From NCBI GenBank assembly GCA_030673825.1, contig JAUTCS010000124.1:1-64000 (forward strand): a stretch of DNA of 64,000 nucleotides, written 5' to 3'. Shown here one piece after another: positions 8,440-15,885 of the stretch; within the stretch, counting starts at the first letter, position 1, and each line of letters opens with the position of its first letter. The stretch comes from Verrucomicrobiota bacterium JB024 (GTDB lineage Bacteria; Verrucomicrobiota; Verrucomicrobiia; Opitutales; Cerasicoccaceae). The notes under the pieces are model-generated. The model saw nothing but the letters and a program-made list of their open reading frames with translations, made no database searches and was not told where the DNA came from. The position numbers were made by a program, and so were the translations under genes.

Positions 8440-9588
8440 ATGCATACTGAAAATAAAGTATCGAAACCCAAACATGAACGCGCGGGGCAGGCGGCTGGAC
8501 AAGCTGAATGTCACTGCTCTGGAGATAGTTCTGACTCCGCAAATCGGGCTGCACCCAAATGGGCAGCGAATATTAACGACGCCCCTGTCCCGTCGCCCCG
8601 TCAAAAGGTGAAGGTTCAGGTTCTCAAGGATAACGCGAACATCCCGGCTGATGAGGTCTTGGTTCGAGACCATAACTCTCTCGACGATGTTTACCTAGAT
8701 GACGATACAGTCATCGATTTGGCCGAGGGGAACACCTTTTATACAGTGACTCAGTGCCAAGCCCGTCCTAAGAAGCAGTGTTCGTCTCCGGCACGAATGA
8801 GCTACTTCGTTGACGATTGCATTGAGGTAACGCTCAATGCGAACTTCACGGGAGCAATGGTGCGGGGGCTTTTCAATCTTGATTCAGGGATTGACCTGTT
8901 TCGGGATCTAGAATCTCCAAATGATGTCCCCATCCGCGCCAAAGATTCGGCAGCTTTCGCTGATGGCCCAGTTTTCTATACCCGCGCGGCCAAGGGGCTC
9001 TTCATTGTCGTCAATAAGAAGAAATTTACGGAGACTGATGGTGTAAAACCGCAGATGACGGGACGTGAACTGGCGAAGCTAGTGATCGAAAAACCGAAGA
9101 ATCCGACCATCACACTGATCGGGGAAAACCGAAAAATCGGCCTTGATGAGACGGTTGAAATCACCTGCGGCATGGAGTTCGAAATCATTCGAGATGATGT
9201 TAAAGGAGGCTACAACAAGCCCCGCATCGAGATGGAAATCGATATTCTTCGCCAGAACGGTGCCGCGGTTGATTTCGTGGAGGGGCCACGACCAGCGATC
9301 ATTTATAGAGGAATGAAGACCCGTCATCTCGCCAAACTGGTAGATGTGCTGGTGCCTGTGCCCTCTGGGTATCCGGGACATTACATCGACTTGGCGTTTC
9401 TTCCGTCGAACTCAAATCTCTTCGGGAAAGTACCGGGCGCACGCCAAGGCCATGCCATCGTGGTTGACGGGGTTCGTTTTGAACAGGTTAGCTACCATCC
9501 ACACAATGGCGGTGGCGGCCCTGCTTGGAACTCGAATCGTCATGGCTTTCATACTTATTACGACGAGGTTTTGGCATGGTTGAACTGA
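8440..9588 (+). CDS. Tandem ubiquitin-like domains fused to an E2-like domain
   Basis: The 382-residue protein has a variable N-terminus (1-50), then three ubiquitin-like segments: about 55-105 (short), 118-183 and 186-253, and a C-terminal E2-like domain (about 261-382). The second and third segments carry the multiubiquitin pattern of a first strand, a TG helix-start and a closing strand. The E2-like part resembles the family called prokaryotic E2 family E, with YPGHYIDLAFLP and a histidine- and glycine-rich end (SYHPHNGGGGPAWN). No cysteine occurs in the E2-like region. A Gly-Gly pair (G256-G257) sits exactly between the third ubiquitin-like segment and the E2-like part, a possible cut site. 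It overlaps the JAMM-E1 gene by 13 bases. Known: such sets form bacterial ubiquitin-like conjugation systems, some antiviral. Confidence 0.8.
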   Translation: MHTENKVSKPKHERAGQAAGQAECHCSGDSSDSANRAAPKWAANINDAPVPSPRQKVKVQVLKDNANIPADEVLVRDHNSLDDVYLDDDTVIDLAEGNTFYTVTQCQARPKKQCSSPARMSYFVDDCIEVTLNANFTGAMVRGLFNLDSGIDLFRDLESPNDVPIRAKDSAAFADGPVFYTRAAKGLFIVVNKKKFTETDGVKPQMTGRELAKLVIEKPKNPTITLIGENRKIGLDETVEITCGMEFEIIRDDVKGGYNKPRIEMEIDILRQNGAAVDFVEGPRPAIIYRGMKTRHLAKLVDVLVPVPSGYPGHYIDLAFLPSNSNLFGKVPGARQGHAIVVDGVRFEQVSYHPHNGGGGPAWNSNRHGFHTYYDEVLAWLN

Positions 9589-11039
9589 TTTCTGGACGCA
9601 TCTGCCGACTGCGTATTGCTGAAGGGCAAATGCATCGGATGGAAAGAATCATCTATCATCGGTATCCGACTCGGGAATGGGGATGCTTTTTTCTGTTTGG
9701 CTACCGATCGTGTTCGTGGGGAGCCGCTTTGTCTGTGGTGGAAATATTTCCACCACAGGCAGGTGAGCTGAATCGGCAAAGCCATATTTTTGAGCCGAGC
9801 CCAGGATATATCAAACGGGCAGCACAACTGGCCATGGATACAGGGCTCTGTCTTGGTGTTGTGCATTCCCATCCAGAGGGTTGTTCGACTAGTCCGAGCC
9901 TACTGGATGATGACATGGATAGCTATTTGGCAGATACTCAAGGGGGCTATACTAAGTTTCGGCCATACCTGAGTATAATCCTTTCTAAAACCGATGACCA
10001 AGTGAGTTTTTCGGGGCGTTGTTGGCTGGATGGACAGTGGCTAGATGTAAAATCACTCGAAATCGTAGGAATCCGCCTTAAAAAGCATCTATCTTATCGG
10101 CATCACCCCTCCGAAAGAGATATTAGGGACCCTAGCCGTGAGCGTTTAGGGGATGCGTTGGGTGAAGCTTCACATGCAGCCTTGCGCTCGGCCAAAATCG
10201 GTATAGTCGGGTGCAGCGGGACTGGCTCCCCAGCATTTGAGCGTTTAGTTCGCGCTGGTGTCGGTAGTTTTGTGATAGTGGACCCGAAGCCATTTAAGGC
10301 ATCAAACTTGGAGAGGATGGCCGGAAGTTACCATCGCCACCTAGGAAAGTCTCCCGCAAAAGTCGCAATGCTTCGAGAATTGGCGAATGAAATTGATCCA
10401 TCGATCAAAGTCATGGCCATCGTTGGTAATGCACTCGACGACCTCGTCTTAGATCAACTACTCGACTGTGATATTGTTCTGAGTTGTACCGACACCAATC
10501 ATTCGCGGGCATTCCTGTCGGATATTGGATGCCATTACCTTCTCCCTGTAATCGATGTTGCGGTTGGATTTGATGGAAAAGATAGCCGGGTCAGTGAGCA
10601 GGTCGTGGAATTCGTTCTGTATGGAGGAGAATTTCCCTGCGCCCATTGCGATGAAAGGATTGATTCCTATTGGATGTCTGTTGAGCTCATGGACGAGCAG
10701 ACGAAGCAGGAGCGCCGAGAAGACGCTGCCAAGTTCGAGGGAGATGGTGCTCAGTATTGGCGAGGAGAGCCTCCCCAGCTCTTGACCGTGGGGTACCTCA
10801 CGGGGATGGTTGGAGATATGCTGGCGGGCTACACGATTGGAATGTTGACGGGATGCTTTGAGATGCCCTCTACCCGCTTTCAATTCGACATCACTATGCC
10901 CAATTTGGGTTGTGTGTCAGCTAGCCGGATAGTTGATTCTGAGTGCCATTGTGAATCTTGTCGAGGGAAGGCAGACGCAGCCGTTGCTTGGCGATCCGTT
11001 GCAAGGCCAATACATTGGCCTAGACCAGTCTTTCTATAG
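9576..11039 (+). CDS. JAMM deubiquitinase fused to E1/ThiF adenylating enzyme
   Basis: The 487-residue protein joins two activities. Residues 1-170 are a JAB/JAMM metalloprotease with an upstream glutamate (E56), HSH (97-99) and SLLD (108-111), which together form the complete zinc motif. Residues about 190-480 are an E1-type ThiF domain: nucleotide loop IGIVGCSGTGS (208-218), the aspartate in IVDPKPF, and NLER. Cysteine pairs CAHC and CESC would bind a structural zinc. Known: E1 adenylates the C-terminus of a ubiquitin-like protein; JAMM enzymes cut after its end. The start ATG 9576 overlaps the upstream gene by 13 bases and has a GAGG 8 bases before it, so translation is coupled. The catalytic cysteine cannot be assigned by eye. 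Confidence 0.85.
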   Translation: MVELISGRICRLRIAEGQMHRMERIIYHRYPTREWGCFFLFGYRSCSWGAALSVVEIFPPQAGELNRQSHIFEPSPGYIKRAAQLAMDTGLCLGVVHSHPEGCSTSPSLLDDDMDSYLADTQGGYTKFRPYLSIILSKTDDQVSFSGRCWLDGQWLDVKSLEIVGIRLKKHLSYRHHPSERDIRDPSRERLGDALGEASHAALRSAKIGIVGCSGTGSPAFERLVRAGVGSFVIVDPKPFKASNLERMAGSYHRHLGKSPAKVAMLRELANEIDPSIKVMAIVGNALDDLVLDQLLDCDIVLSCTDTNHSRAFLSDIGCHYLLPVIDVAVGFDGKDSRVSEQVVEFVLYGGEFPCAHCDERIDSYWMSVELMDEQTKQERREDAAKFEGDGAQYWRGEPPQLLTVGYLTGMVGDMLAGYTIGMLTGCFEMPSTRFQFDITMPNLGCVSASRIVDSECHCESCRGKADAAVAWRSVARPIHWPRPVFL

Positions 11040-11077
11040 CTTTCAATTATCCCACCCATCCTGGATCATGCTCACGC

Positions 11078-11833
11078 CTATCGTTTCAGGGAAAGATTTT
11101 CCAGTCGTCTGGAAAGCTCCCCTTGGAGTTGGGCGCGGCCTTCATTGTTATTCAGGTACGGGGCGTATCTATGGTGCCTTAAATCAAACGGGATATCACC
11201 AGCACTTTGCGTAATTGGCACAACGTGTTTTCCTAGTGTATGAGCGATGCCCGCCTCGTAGAAGACATTGGGGTTCCGCCCGGAGAAATCGCAAATGACG
11301 ATGTAGGAGCGAAAAATAAGGCTGAAAACATCTTGGATAACAGTGGATTCGTTCCAGATGTCATCCGCCCTGAGACAGTGGAATCCTAACGCCTCGGCTG
11401 CTGCCTTTATTGTGTCATAAACCGGGGACAATTCCGGAGTGAATGGCATCATGACCGAAATCAGGTTGGGATCAGGCGTTTGGGAGGGAACAGAAAATAC
11501 GGAAGGCGAGAATACGATGCGACGGGCTCCATCGTCGAAGCTCGAAATAAATTCTCCCCCATCGGGACAATTACGCGAAATATAGTCCAGCATCAGCGCA
11601 TAGTTTTCCGGTCGCGCATCGATCATGTCTTTGAGCATCTGAAGCGCATGGCCTTCGTAGTCCTCGTCGCCCCAGCTAAGGCTTTGGAGCAGGCGCGAAT
11701 GGCCAGAAACAACGTCGAGCATTTCTGTCAGCACACCAAGCTCGCGCCAATTGGATTCATTAAACCCCTGAACCACTTGGTTCTTAAGGGCGACAAGTTG
11801 CTTCCCGGTGGGGCGTTCTGGAATCTCAGACAT
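11078..11833 (-). CDS. TIR/deoxyribosyltransferase-like nucleotide-hydrolase-type protein
   Basis: The 251-residue protein has a helical N-terminal part and a C-terminal Rossmann-like domain with MMPFTPEL (about 128), a RADD motif (155-158), a buried strand IVICDFS, NPNVFYEAGIAH with candidate catalytic E193, and DLRHHRYAPY. Known: this family is related to nucleoside 2-deoxyribosyltransferases and TIR-like domains and is common in defence loci, where relatives act on NAD or nucleotides. It converges on the JAMM-E1 gene, 38 bases away, so it is not in that operon but may be its functional partner. ATG 11833 is chosen because the conserved protein begins there; a few upstream residues are also open. 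Confidence 0.7.
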   Translation of the reverse strand: MSEIPERPTGKQLVALKNQVVQGFNESNWRELGVLTEMLDVVSGHSRLLQSLSWGDEDYEGHALQMLKDMIDARPENYALMLDYISRNCPDGGEFISSFDDGARRIVFSPSVFSVPSQTPDPNLISVMMPFTPELSPVYDTIKAAAEALGFHCLRADDIWNESTVIQDVFSLIFRSYIVICDFSGRNPNVFYEAGIAHTLGKHVVPITQSAGDIPFDLRHHRYAPYLNNNEGRAQLQGELSRRLENLSLKR

Positions 11834-11936
11834 GTATTCTCTATTGTATATGCGTGAAATTAAAGGTCTGCCTTGTTTCAACCAGACAGGTCAATTCTTT
11901 TGATTGCTGACCATGATATGATCGTCAACTGGTTGT

Positions 11937-11963
11937 CCGCCGGATGGCGGGCATTTTTTTTTT
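11937..11963 (+). terminator. Hairpin with T-run, no upstream plus-strand gene
   Basis: CCGCC (11937-11941) pairs with GGCGG (11946-11950) over a 4-base loop, followed by ten T residues. No gene upstream on this strand would need it, so it may end a small RNA or be a relic of a lost gene. Confidence 0.4.
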
Positions 11964-12052
11964 GCGCCGCTAGGCCGGAGGGGCGATTGATCCCGGCTCA
12001 GCCACGCGCTTTGCGTGTCAATTTTCTGTCAAAGACGAGCGGTCTTGCGCTA

Positions 12053-12073
12053 TTTGATTCAGCCTGAATCAAA
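12053..12073. repeat. 21-bp perfect palindrome
   Basis: Arms TTTGATTCAG and CTGAATCAAA are exact reverse complements around one central C. Such length and perfection suggest a protein-binding or recombination site. It lies in the gap between the TIR-like gene and the minus-strand HTH gene. Confidence 0.6.
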
Positions 12074-12137
12074 ACATGCAAGTGGGGCTACGGCCATTCT
12101 GTCAGCGTTAGGGTTCAAAAACGTCCTCCCATTTGAT

Positions 12138-12617
12138 TCATTTGCTCTTGGAGCGCTGGCTCTGTGCGGCCCAGCGTTGACGGAGCTTGGCGAAGCCTGC
12201 CCGCTGCTCCTTCTCGCCAAGGTAGATCAAATGACGGAGTCGCCGTTCCCGGTAAAAGTCGATTTCATCGGGGTCCGAGAGGCTGGACAAGGTGCTCTGC
12301 ACGTCCGAGGGGAACCGCAGCAAACGCAGGATGCTGTTGAGCCGTTTACGGGCGAACCCCTCCCGTTCAGCGACTTGGGTAATCGTCAGACCCGGCGTAT
12401 CCGCCAGTTCCTTCGACCAGACTTGGGCGTAGTACATGGGGTGTCTCGGCTTGGAGCCGTTGGAGCTAATCGCCTCGCTCGGTCCCGCCAGCCGCGCAAG
12501 ATAACCGGCAGGAAGCTGGAACGGTTCGACGGCGAACGCCTCCCCCCGCCAGCGGCTTCCCGGCAGCCCAACGATGCAATTCAGTTCAAAGTTAGTTCGA
12601 CTTACCATCCCCGACAC
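12138..12617 (-). CDS. HTH-containing protein of mobile-element type
   Basis: A 159-residue protein with a central helix-turn-helix (ITQVAEREGFARKRLNSILR) followed by a basic, helical C-terminus. Known: similar small proteins are found beside recombinases on mobile elements; no recombinase is next to it here. The region around it is otherwise decayed, so the recombinase may have been lost. Function unknown beyond probable DNA binding. Confidence 0.6.
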   Translation of the reverse strand: MSGMVSRTNFELNCIVGLPGSRWRGEAFAVEPFQLPAGYLARLAGPSEAISSNGSKPRHPMYYAQVWSKELADTPGLTITQVAEREGFARKRLNSILRLLRFPSDVQSTLSSLSDPDEIDFYRERRLRHLIYLGEKEQRAGFAKLRQRWAAQSQRSKSK

Positions 12618-12864
12618 TCGACCACTTTATTTAAGCCGTTCATGCTTATAAACAATGGCTTGCGTCGCCATGTCGCCACAACCCCAAGTCCAACGAAATC
12701 CACGTAAATCTGGGGAAATCCAGAAAAAACCCCTGTTTTTGGGCAACATCTTGGGCAACTTTTTTGCAACACTCACACACTGAAACACGTAAAATAGACT
12801 TCCGCCAGAGTCAGATCTAACCATCATCGAGGTATGCCCTCTCGATCGTCCGCCTCCATTGTTG

Positions 12865-13947
12865 ATGATATTTTTGTGCCCCGATACGATCCACTTCGAG
12901 CAGGAACGATCCATCCTCGATAAGCCCAACTGCAAGCATTGGAACCTCACCGAGTCTCGACCTTTCGGGGAAACGACTGCCCTTGCCGTCCCCTCACTCA
13001 AGGCCGAGCACAAGCAACTCCCCCATCTGATGATGCGTGGCCGTAACAGGAGTTTTCAAAGCGTGTACGTGTCCCCAGCCTACCAGCCTTGATCCGAGGC
13101 CACAACGCCATCACACTGCATGGGACGAGAGAAATTCGGCAAGCATACGAAATCCTCGACCAGATACTGAGAGAGGTGTCGGTCCCCCCAGGGCCGAATC
13201 ACAGCCTACCGTCGGTTGGATGTCGGCTTCCAGTTCGAAGGGGACTTTGCTCAATACCTATCCGTACTTCGTGGCTACAAACTCCCTCATGCCCAGAAAG
13301 CCCCTTCAATCAAGGAGGGGGAATCCATTCGCTTCGAGCGAAACGGACTCCAGATAGAGTTCTACGATAAGGCTGCCCATCTGCGCCGAAAGAAGCTCTC
13401 CACCCATCCGGAGGACCGGGTCATCCGCTGCGAGATCCGTTTTATGACCAAAGGTGTGATCGGGAAGTATTTTGACCATAAGCTGTTAGAAGCCGGACCG
13501 ATCTTCACCGTCCTACGCCCGGCAGTCCAAAAAGTCCTCACAGAGTGCTTCCCTCCCTCGGCCCCCTTTAAACAGCCAAAAAATCTGTATGAGTTTCTGG
13601 CTCTGGTTTCTGAAAAAGACCGCTCACTAATCGACCTATATCTATTAACCTGCGCCAATAAGGGCAGCCGTGACCGCACAAAGCGGGAAGTACGCAAGGC
13701 TGTCGGTCAACTCATCCATGCGAGACTGGATATCGGACGATTAATCCCTGAAGACCGCTCTCCCTTTCCACTAGACATCAGGCCCATTAAGAAGCGGAAA
13801 GGTGAAACCCATATAGTCCAATCCGCCTACGATCCATTGGTAAGAAAGCTCAACCTGGAGCAATTTAAGCAGGATACCCCGATAGAGGAGGTTACGTGGG
13901 GAACCTCCATGCATCCCTTCACTCCATTGCCTGAGCCCCTCCACTAG
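12865..13947 (+). pseudogene. Phage/plasmid-type replication initiation protein, two frameshifts
   Basis: Three pieces in two frames read as one protein: CPDTIHFEQ at the start (frame of 12865), then RGHNAITLHGTREIRQAYEILDQ (frame of 13089), then YRRLDVGFQFEGDFAQYL and GLQIEFYDKAAHLRRKK to the stop at 13947 (original frame). The first shift lies near 13060-13080. The second is explained by one extra C in the run of six near 13188; with five the reading restores VPQGRITAYRRLDV. The sequence resembles Rep proteins of filamentous-phage or rolling-circle type (Phage_CRI-like). An intact copy would start replication of a small circular element. Sequencing error in homopolymers is the alternative to true decay. 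Confidence 0.6.
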
Positions 13948-13969
13948 GGCGGGGCCGCGCCCCACCTTA

Positions 13970-14072
13970 CGAGCAGCAAGCGTAGCCTAGGAACGGCTGC
14001 ATGGGGCCGGGTCAGCTTTGCTGAGAGGCCCCATGCAGAGCTTGCCGTCCGGTCCTATGGCTACGCTGCTCG
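13970..14072. repeat. Large nested hairpin after the rep remnant, candidate replication origin
   Basis: An outer stem pairs 13970-13992 with 14053-14072 (GCGTAGCC with GGCTACGC, plus CGAGCAGC with GCTGCTCG, interrupted by AA). Inside it CTGCATGGGGCC (13997-14008) pairs exactly with GGCCCCATGCAG (14027-14038), and within that TCAGC pairs with GCTGA over TTT. A smaller GGGGC/GCCCC hairpin (13951-13963) directly follows the rep stop. Known: rolling-circle and filamentous-phage replicons carry such folded origins beside rep. Confidence 0.55.
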
Positions 14073-14168
14073 GCGAGGCGGCATCGGCTAGCTCCTCCGC
14101 CCCTCCCCCGGCAACTCGCCCCGTTTCTGCGTTATATACCTTTGATAGCGGAGGGTTCCGTTATCTGA

Positions 14169-14199
14169 GACCCGGCCTGGATCGACCGCAGGCCGGGTC
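14169..14199 (+). terminator. Perfect 11-bp hairpin upstream of a small gene
   Basis: GACCCGGCCTG (14169-14179) and CAGGCCGGGTC (14189-14199) pair exactly over 9 bases. A short T-rich stretch follows. It could end transcription from rep or control the gene at 14243. Confidence 0.5.
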
Positions 14200-14242
14200 T
14201 TGTTGTCTCTGGACGTGTCGATGAACCAGAAAGGAGGCCCTC

Positions 14243-14659
14243 ATGGCAATCGTGCTGGAGGCCAACTATTGCAAGAAGCTCGGGCTGCCGGGGTACTCGT
14301 CGCACCAGTACGGGGTGACGATCCGGGCGGAGCTGGGCGACATCAACCAGGTCCCGGAGGAGTCGGAGCGGGTGTACCGACTGCTCCAATCCTCCGTCGA
14401 CCGCGAACTCCAACAAACCGGCTGGCTGCCGCAAGGCGGACAGCCGCAACCCGGTGCTGCCACGAACACCGGGTCTGCCCGATCACGGACGCCCGCCCCT
14501 CACTCCGATGACGAGGAGCCCGACGGGACCGCCCTCTGGGCCTGCTCGGACAAGCAGCGCGGGCTCATCCTCATCGGCTCCATCGGCTACGCCGTGGGGG
14601 CGGTGCGGCGCTCGCCCTTCGTCCCCGAGTACCCGGAGCGCGAACACCCCTACCGCTGA
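14243..14659 (+). CDS. Small conserved mobile-element protein, unknown function
   Basis: The 138-residue protein starts AIVLEANYCKKLGLPGYSSH and has a compact conserved N-terminal half with QVPEESERVYRLLQSSVDREL, then a low-complexity, proline- and charge-rich tail. A very strong ribosome-binding site (AAAGGAGG) lies 5 bases before ATG 14243, and a good terminator follows, so the gene looks functional although its neighbours are broken. I do not recognise a named family; the position between a Rep remnant and a DUF932 remnant suggests an accessory role in replication or plasmid maintenance. Confidence 0.7.
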   Translation: MAIVLEANYCKKLGLPGYSSHQYGVTIRAELGDINQVPEESERVYRLLQSSVDRELQQTGWLPQGGQPQPGAATNTGSARSRTPAPHSDDEEPDGTALWACSDKQRGLILIGSIGYAVGAVRRSPFVPEYPEREHPYR

Positions 14660-14690
14660 GCGGAGGGACACGTATCCGAAAATAACTACA

Positions 14691-14729
14691 GCCCCGCGTC
14701 GGTCCGTCCGGCGCGGGGCTTTTGCTTTC
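14691..14729 (+). terminator. Intrinsic terminator
   Basis: GCCCCGCG (14691-14698) pairs with CGCGGGGC (14712-14719), followed by TTTTGCTTT. It ends the small gene 14243-14659. Confidence 0.75.
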
Positions 14730-14798
14730 CCCAAACAATCCCCCCCTAACCCAACCAACCCACAACCACCAACCACCAACCGAAAGGAAACTGAAACC

Positions 14799-15213
14799 AT
14801 GATCAACACCCTGCTCGAACCTCGCCTTCACCAGCGAGATCAAGCTCGCCCGCAAGCACACCCGCTTCATCCTGCGCGACCTCGACGCTCTGGCCGGTAA
14901 CGCCGTCCAGCGCCTCCTCTCGCGCTTCGACGAACACGACCGCCGCATCGAGACCTACAAACAAACCCGCCTGCGCGACACCACCGCCCACGACCTCATC
15001 ATCCGCGCCGTGGACAAAGGCGTCTGCTCCAACCAACACATCCCCCGCATCCTCCAGGAGTGGCGCCACCCCGCCCACCCCTGCTTCCAATCCCGCACCC
15101 TCTGGTCCCTCCAGAACGCCTTCTCCGAAACCCTCAAAGGCAACCTCAACCTCCTACCCTCCAGAACCGAACAACTCCACCGCCTCCTCGACGTGCAGGC
15201 CGGGGTGAACTGA
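14799..15213 (+). pseudogene. DUF932 phage/plasmid-like protein, internally deleted
   Basis: A strong ribosome-binding site (AAAGGAA) and ATG 14799 begin MINTLL, but after six codons the sequence jumps into another frame (from 14818) that encodes NLAFTSEIKLARKHT and continues through RLLSRFDEHDRRIETYK, AHDLIIRAVDKGV and LQNAFSETLKG to the stop at 15213. That piece is the C-terminal part of DUF932 proteins, which normally have well over a hundred residues before it. The simplest reading is one deletion joining the start codon region to the C-terminal half out of frame. It has its own terminator. Known: DUF932 genes travel on plasmids and integrative elements; function unclear. Confidence 0.65.
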
Positions 15214-15271
15214 AGGGTAGCTGGAGAGAACTCCGAGCCCACCCAGGGATGCCCCCCGGAGTCGTGCATCA

Positions 15272-15308
15272 AGAAACGCCCCACCATCAAGGAGGGGCGT
15301 TTCTTTTT
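15272..15308 (+). terminator. Intrinsic terminator
   Basis: AGAAACGCCCC pairs with GGGGCGTTTCT across a short loop and runs into T residues. It marks the right end of the decayed replicon-like segment. Confidence 0.75.
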
Positions 15309-15885
15309 AGCTCGGACACAATGCATAAGTTATAAAGTTGTTCACCCATTCCATTGTTCATCGGTCTTTGTCCATGCCATCGAAATCATTGAATAGTTAG
15401 TCGATAAACTTGGAATAGACAGTCATTTCGCCGAGGGCTTGAGTTCTGGAACTTTTTTATAAATGGCGGAAGACTCATCCCGAGAAAGGGGTTTCGTGTT
15501 GATAGCGATTCCCTCGGATTCGTCGCGATAATGTGGCAAAGAGCCTTTACCGGAGACAACCAAGAGTGCCAAAAGGTATCGCCGCACCCTGAACACCAAG
15601 TCCGCCACGCTCTTCATGTATTTTTACGTGAATACTCCTATCCCGAAAACTATCAACAGTAGAGAGGCGATGCGTATTCAGTCTGCGAAACGTATACGAA
15701 CGATGATATTTATATATAAACCATCAACCAGCGTCGCACTTACAGGCGGCATGTGGATGAGAGAGGGCTGACTTGAAGTTCCACGCATAGGCGAATGCGC
15801 GGTCTCCCTGCCCGCCCTACACCCTACCGCTACGCTTCTTCAATCCATTCTTCACCTCATTACGGCAGATAAAAACAACGATGCC
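15309..15885. other. Gene-poor junction between accessory region and glycan locus
   Basis: Nothing recognisable. A 64-residue minus-strand frame (15423-15617) is weakly possible but has no family resemblance. The boundary between the mobile DNA and the glycan-utilisation genes falls here. Confidence 0.45.

Larger units (their letters stand above)
11834..12137. other. Intergenic region with terminator-like hairpin and palindrome
   Basis: About 300 bases without a supportable gene. It holds a hairpin followed by a T-run and a 21-bp palindrome (both listed). The same TTTGATTCA half-site as in the palindrome recurs near 12131. Confidence 0.5.

Noticed and set aside
9202-9234. AAAGGAGG inside the ubiquitin-like/E2 gene followed by an in-frame ATG at 9232, as a separate E2 start
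   Set aside because: The gap of over 20 bases is too long for a normal ribosome-binding site; it also encodes the Lys-Gly-Gly boundary, which explains the sequence.
12015-12707. 230-codon plus-strand frame
   Set aside because: Antisense to the HTH protein at 12138-12617, which has a recognisable helix-turn-helix.
15423-15617. 64-codon minus-strand frame
   Set aside because: No resemblance, no ribosome-binding site; left as part of the gene-poor junction.
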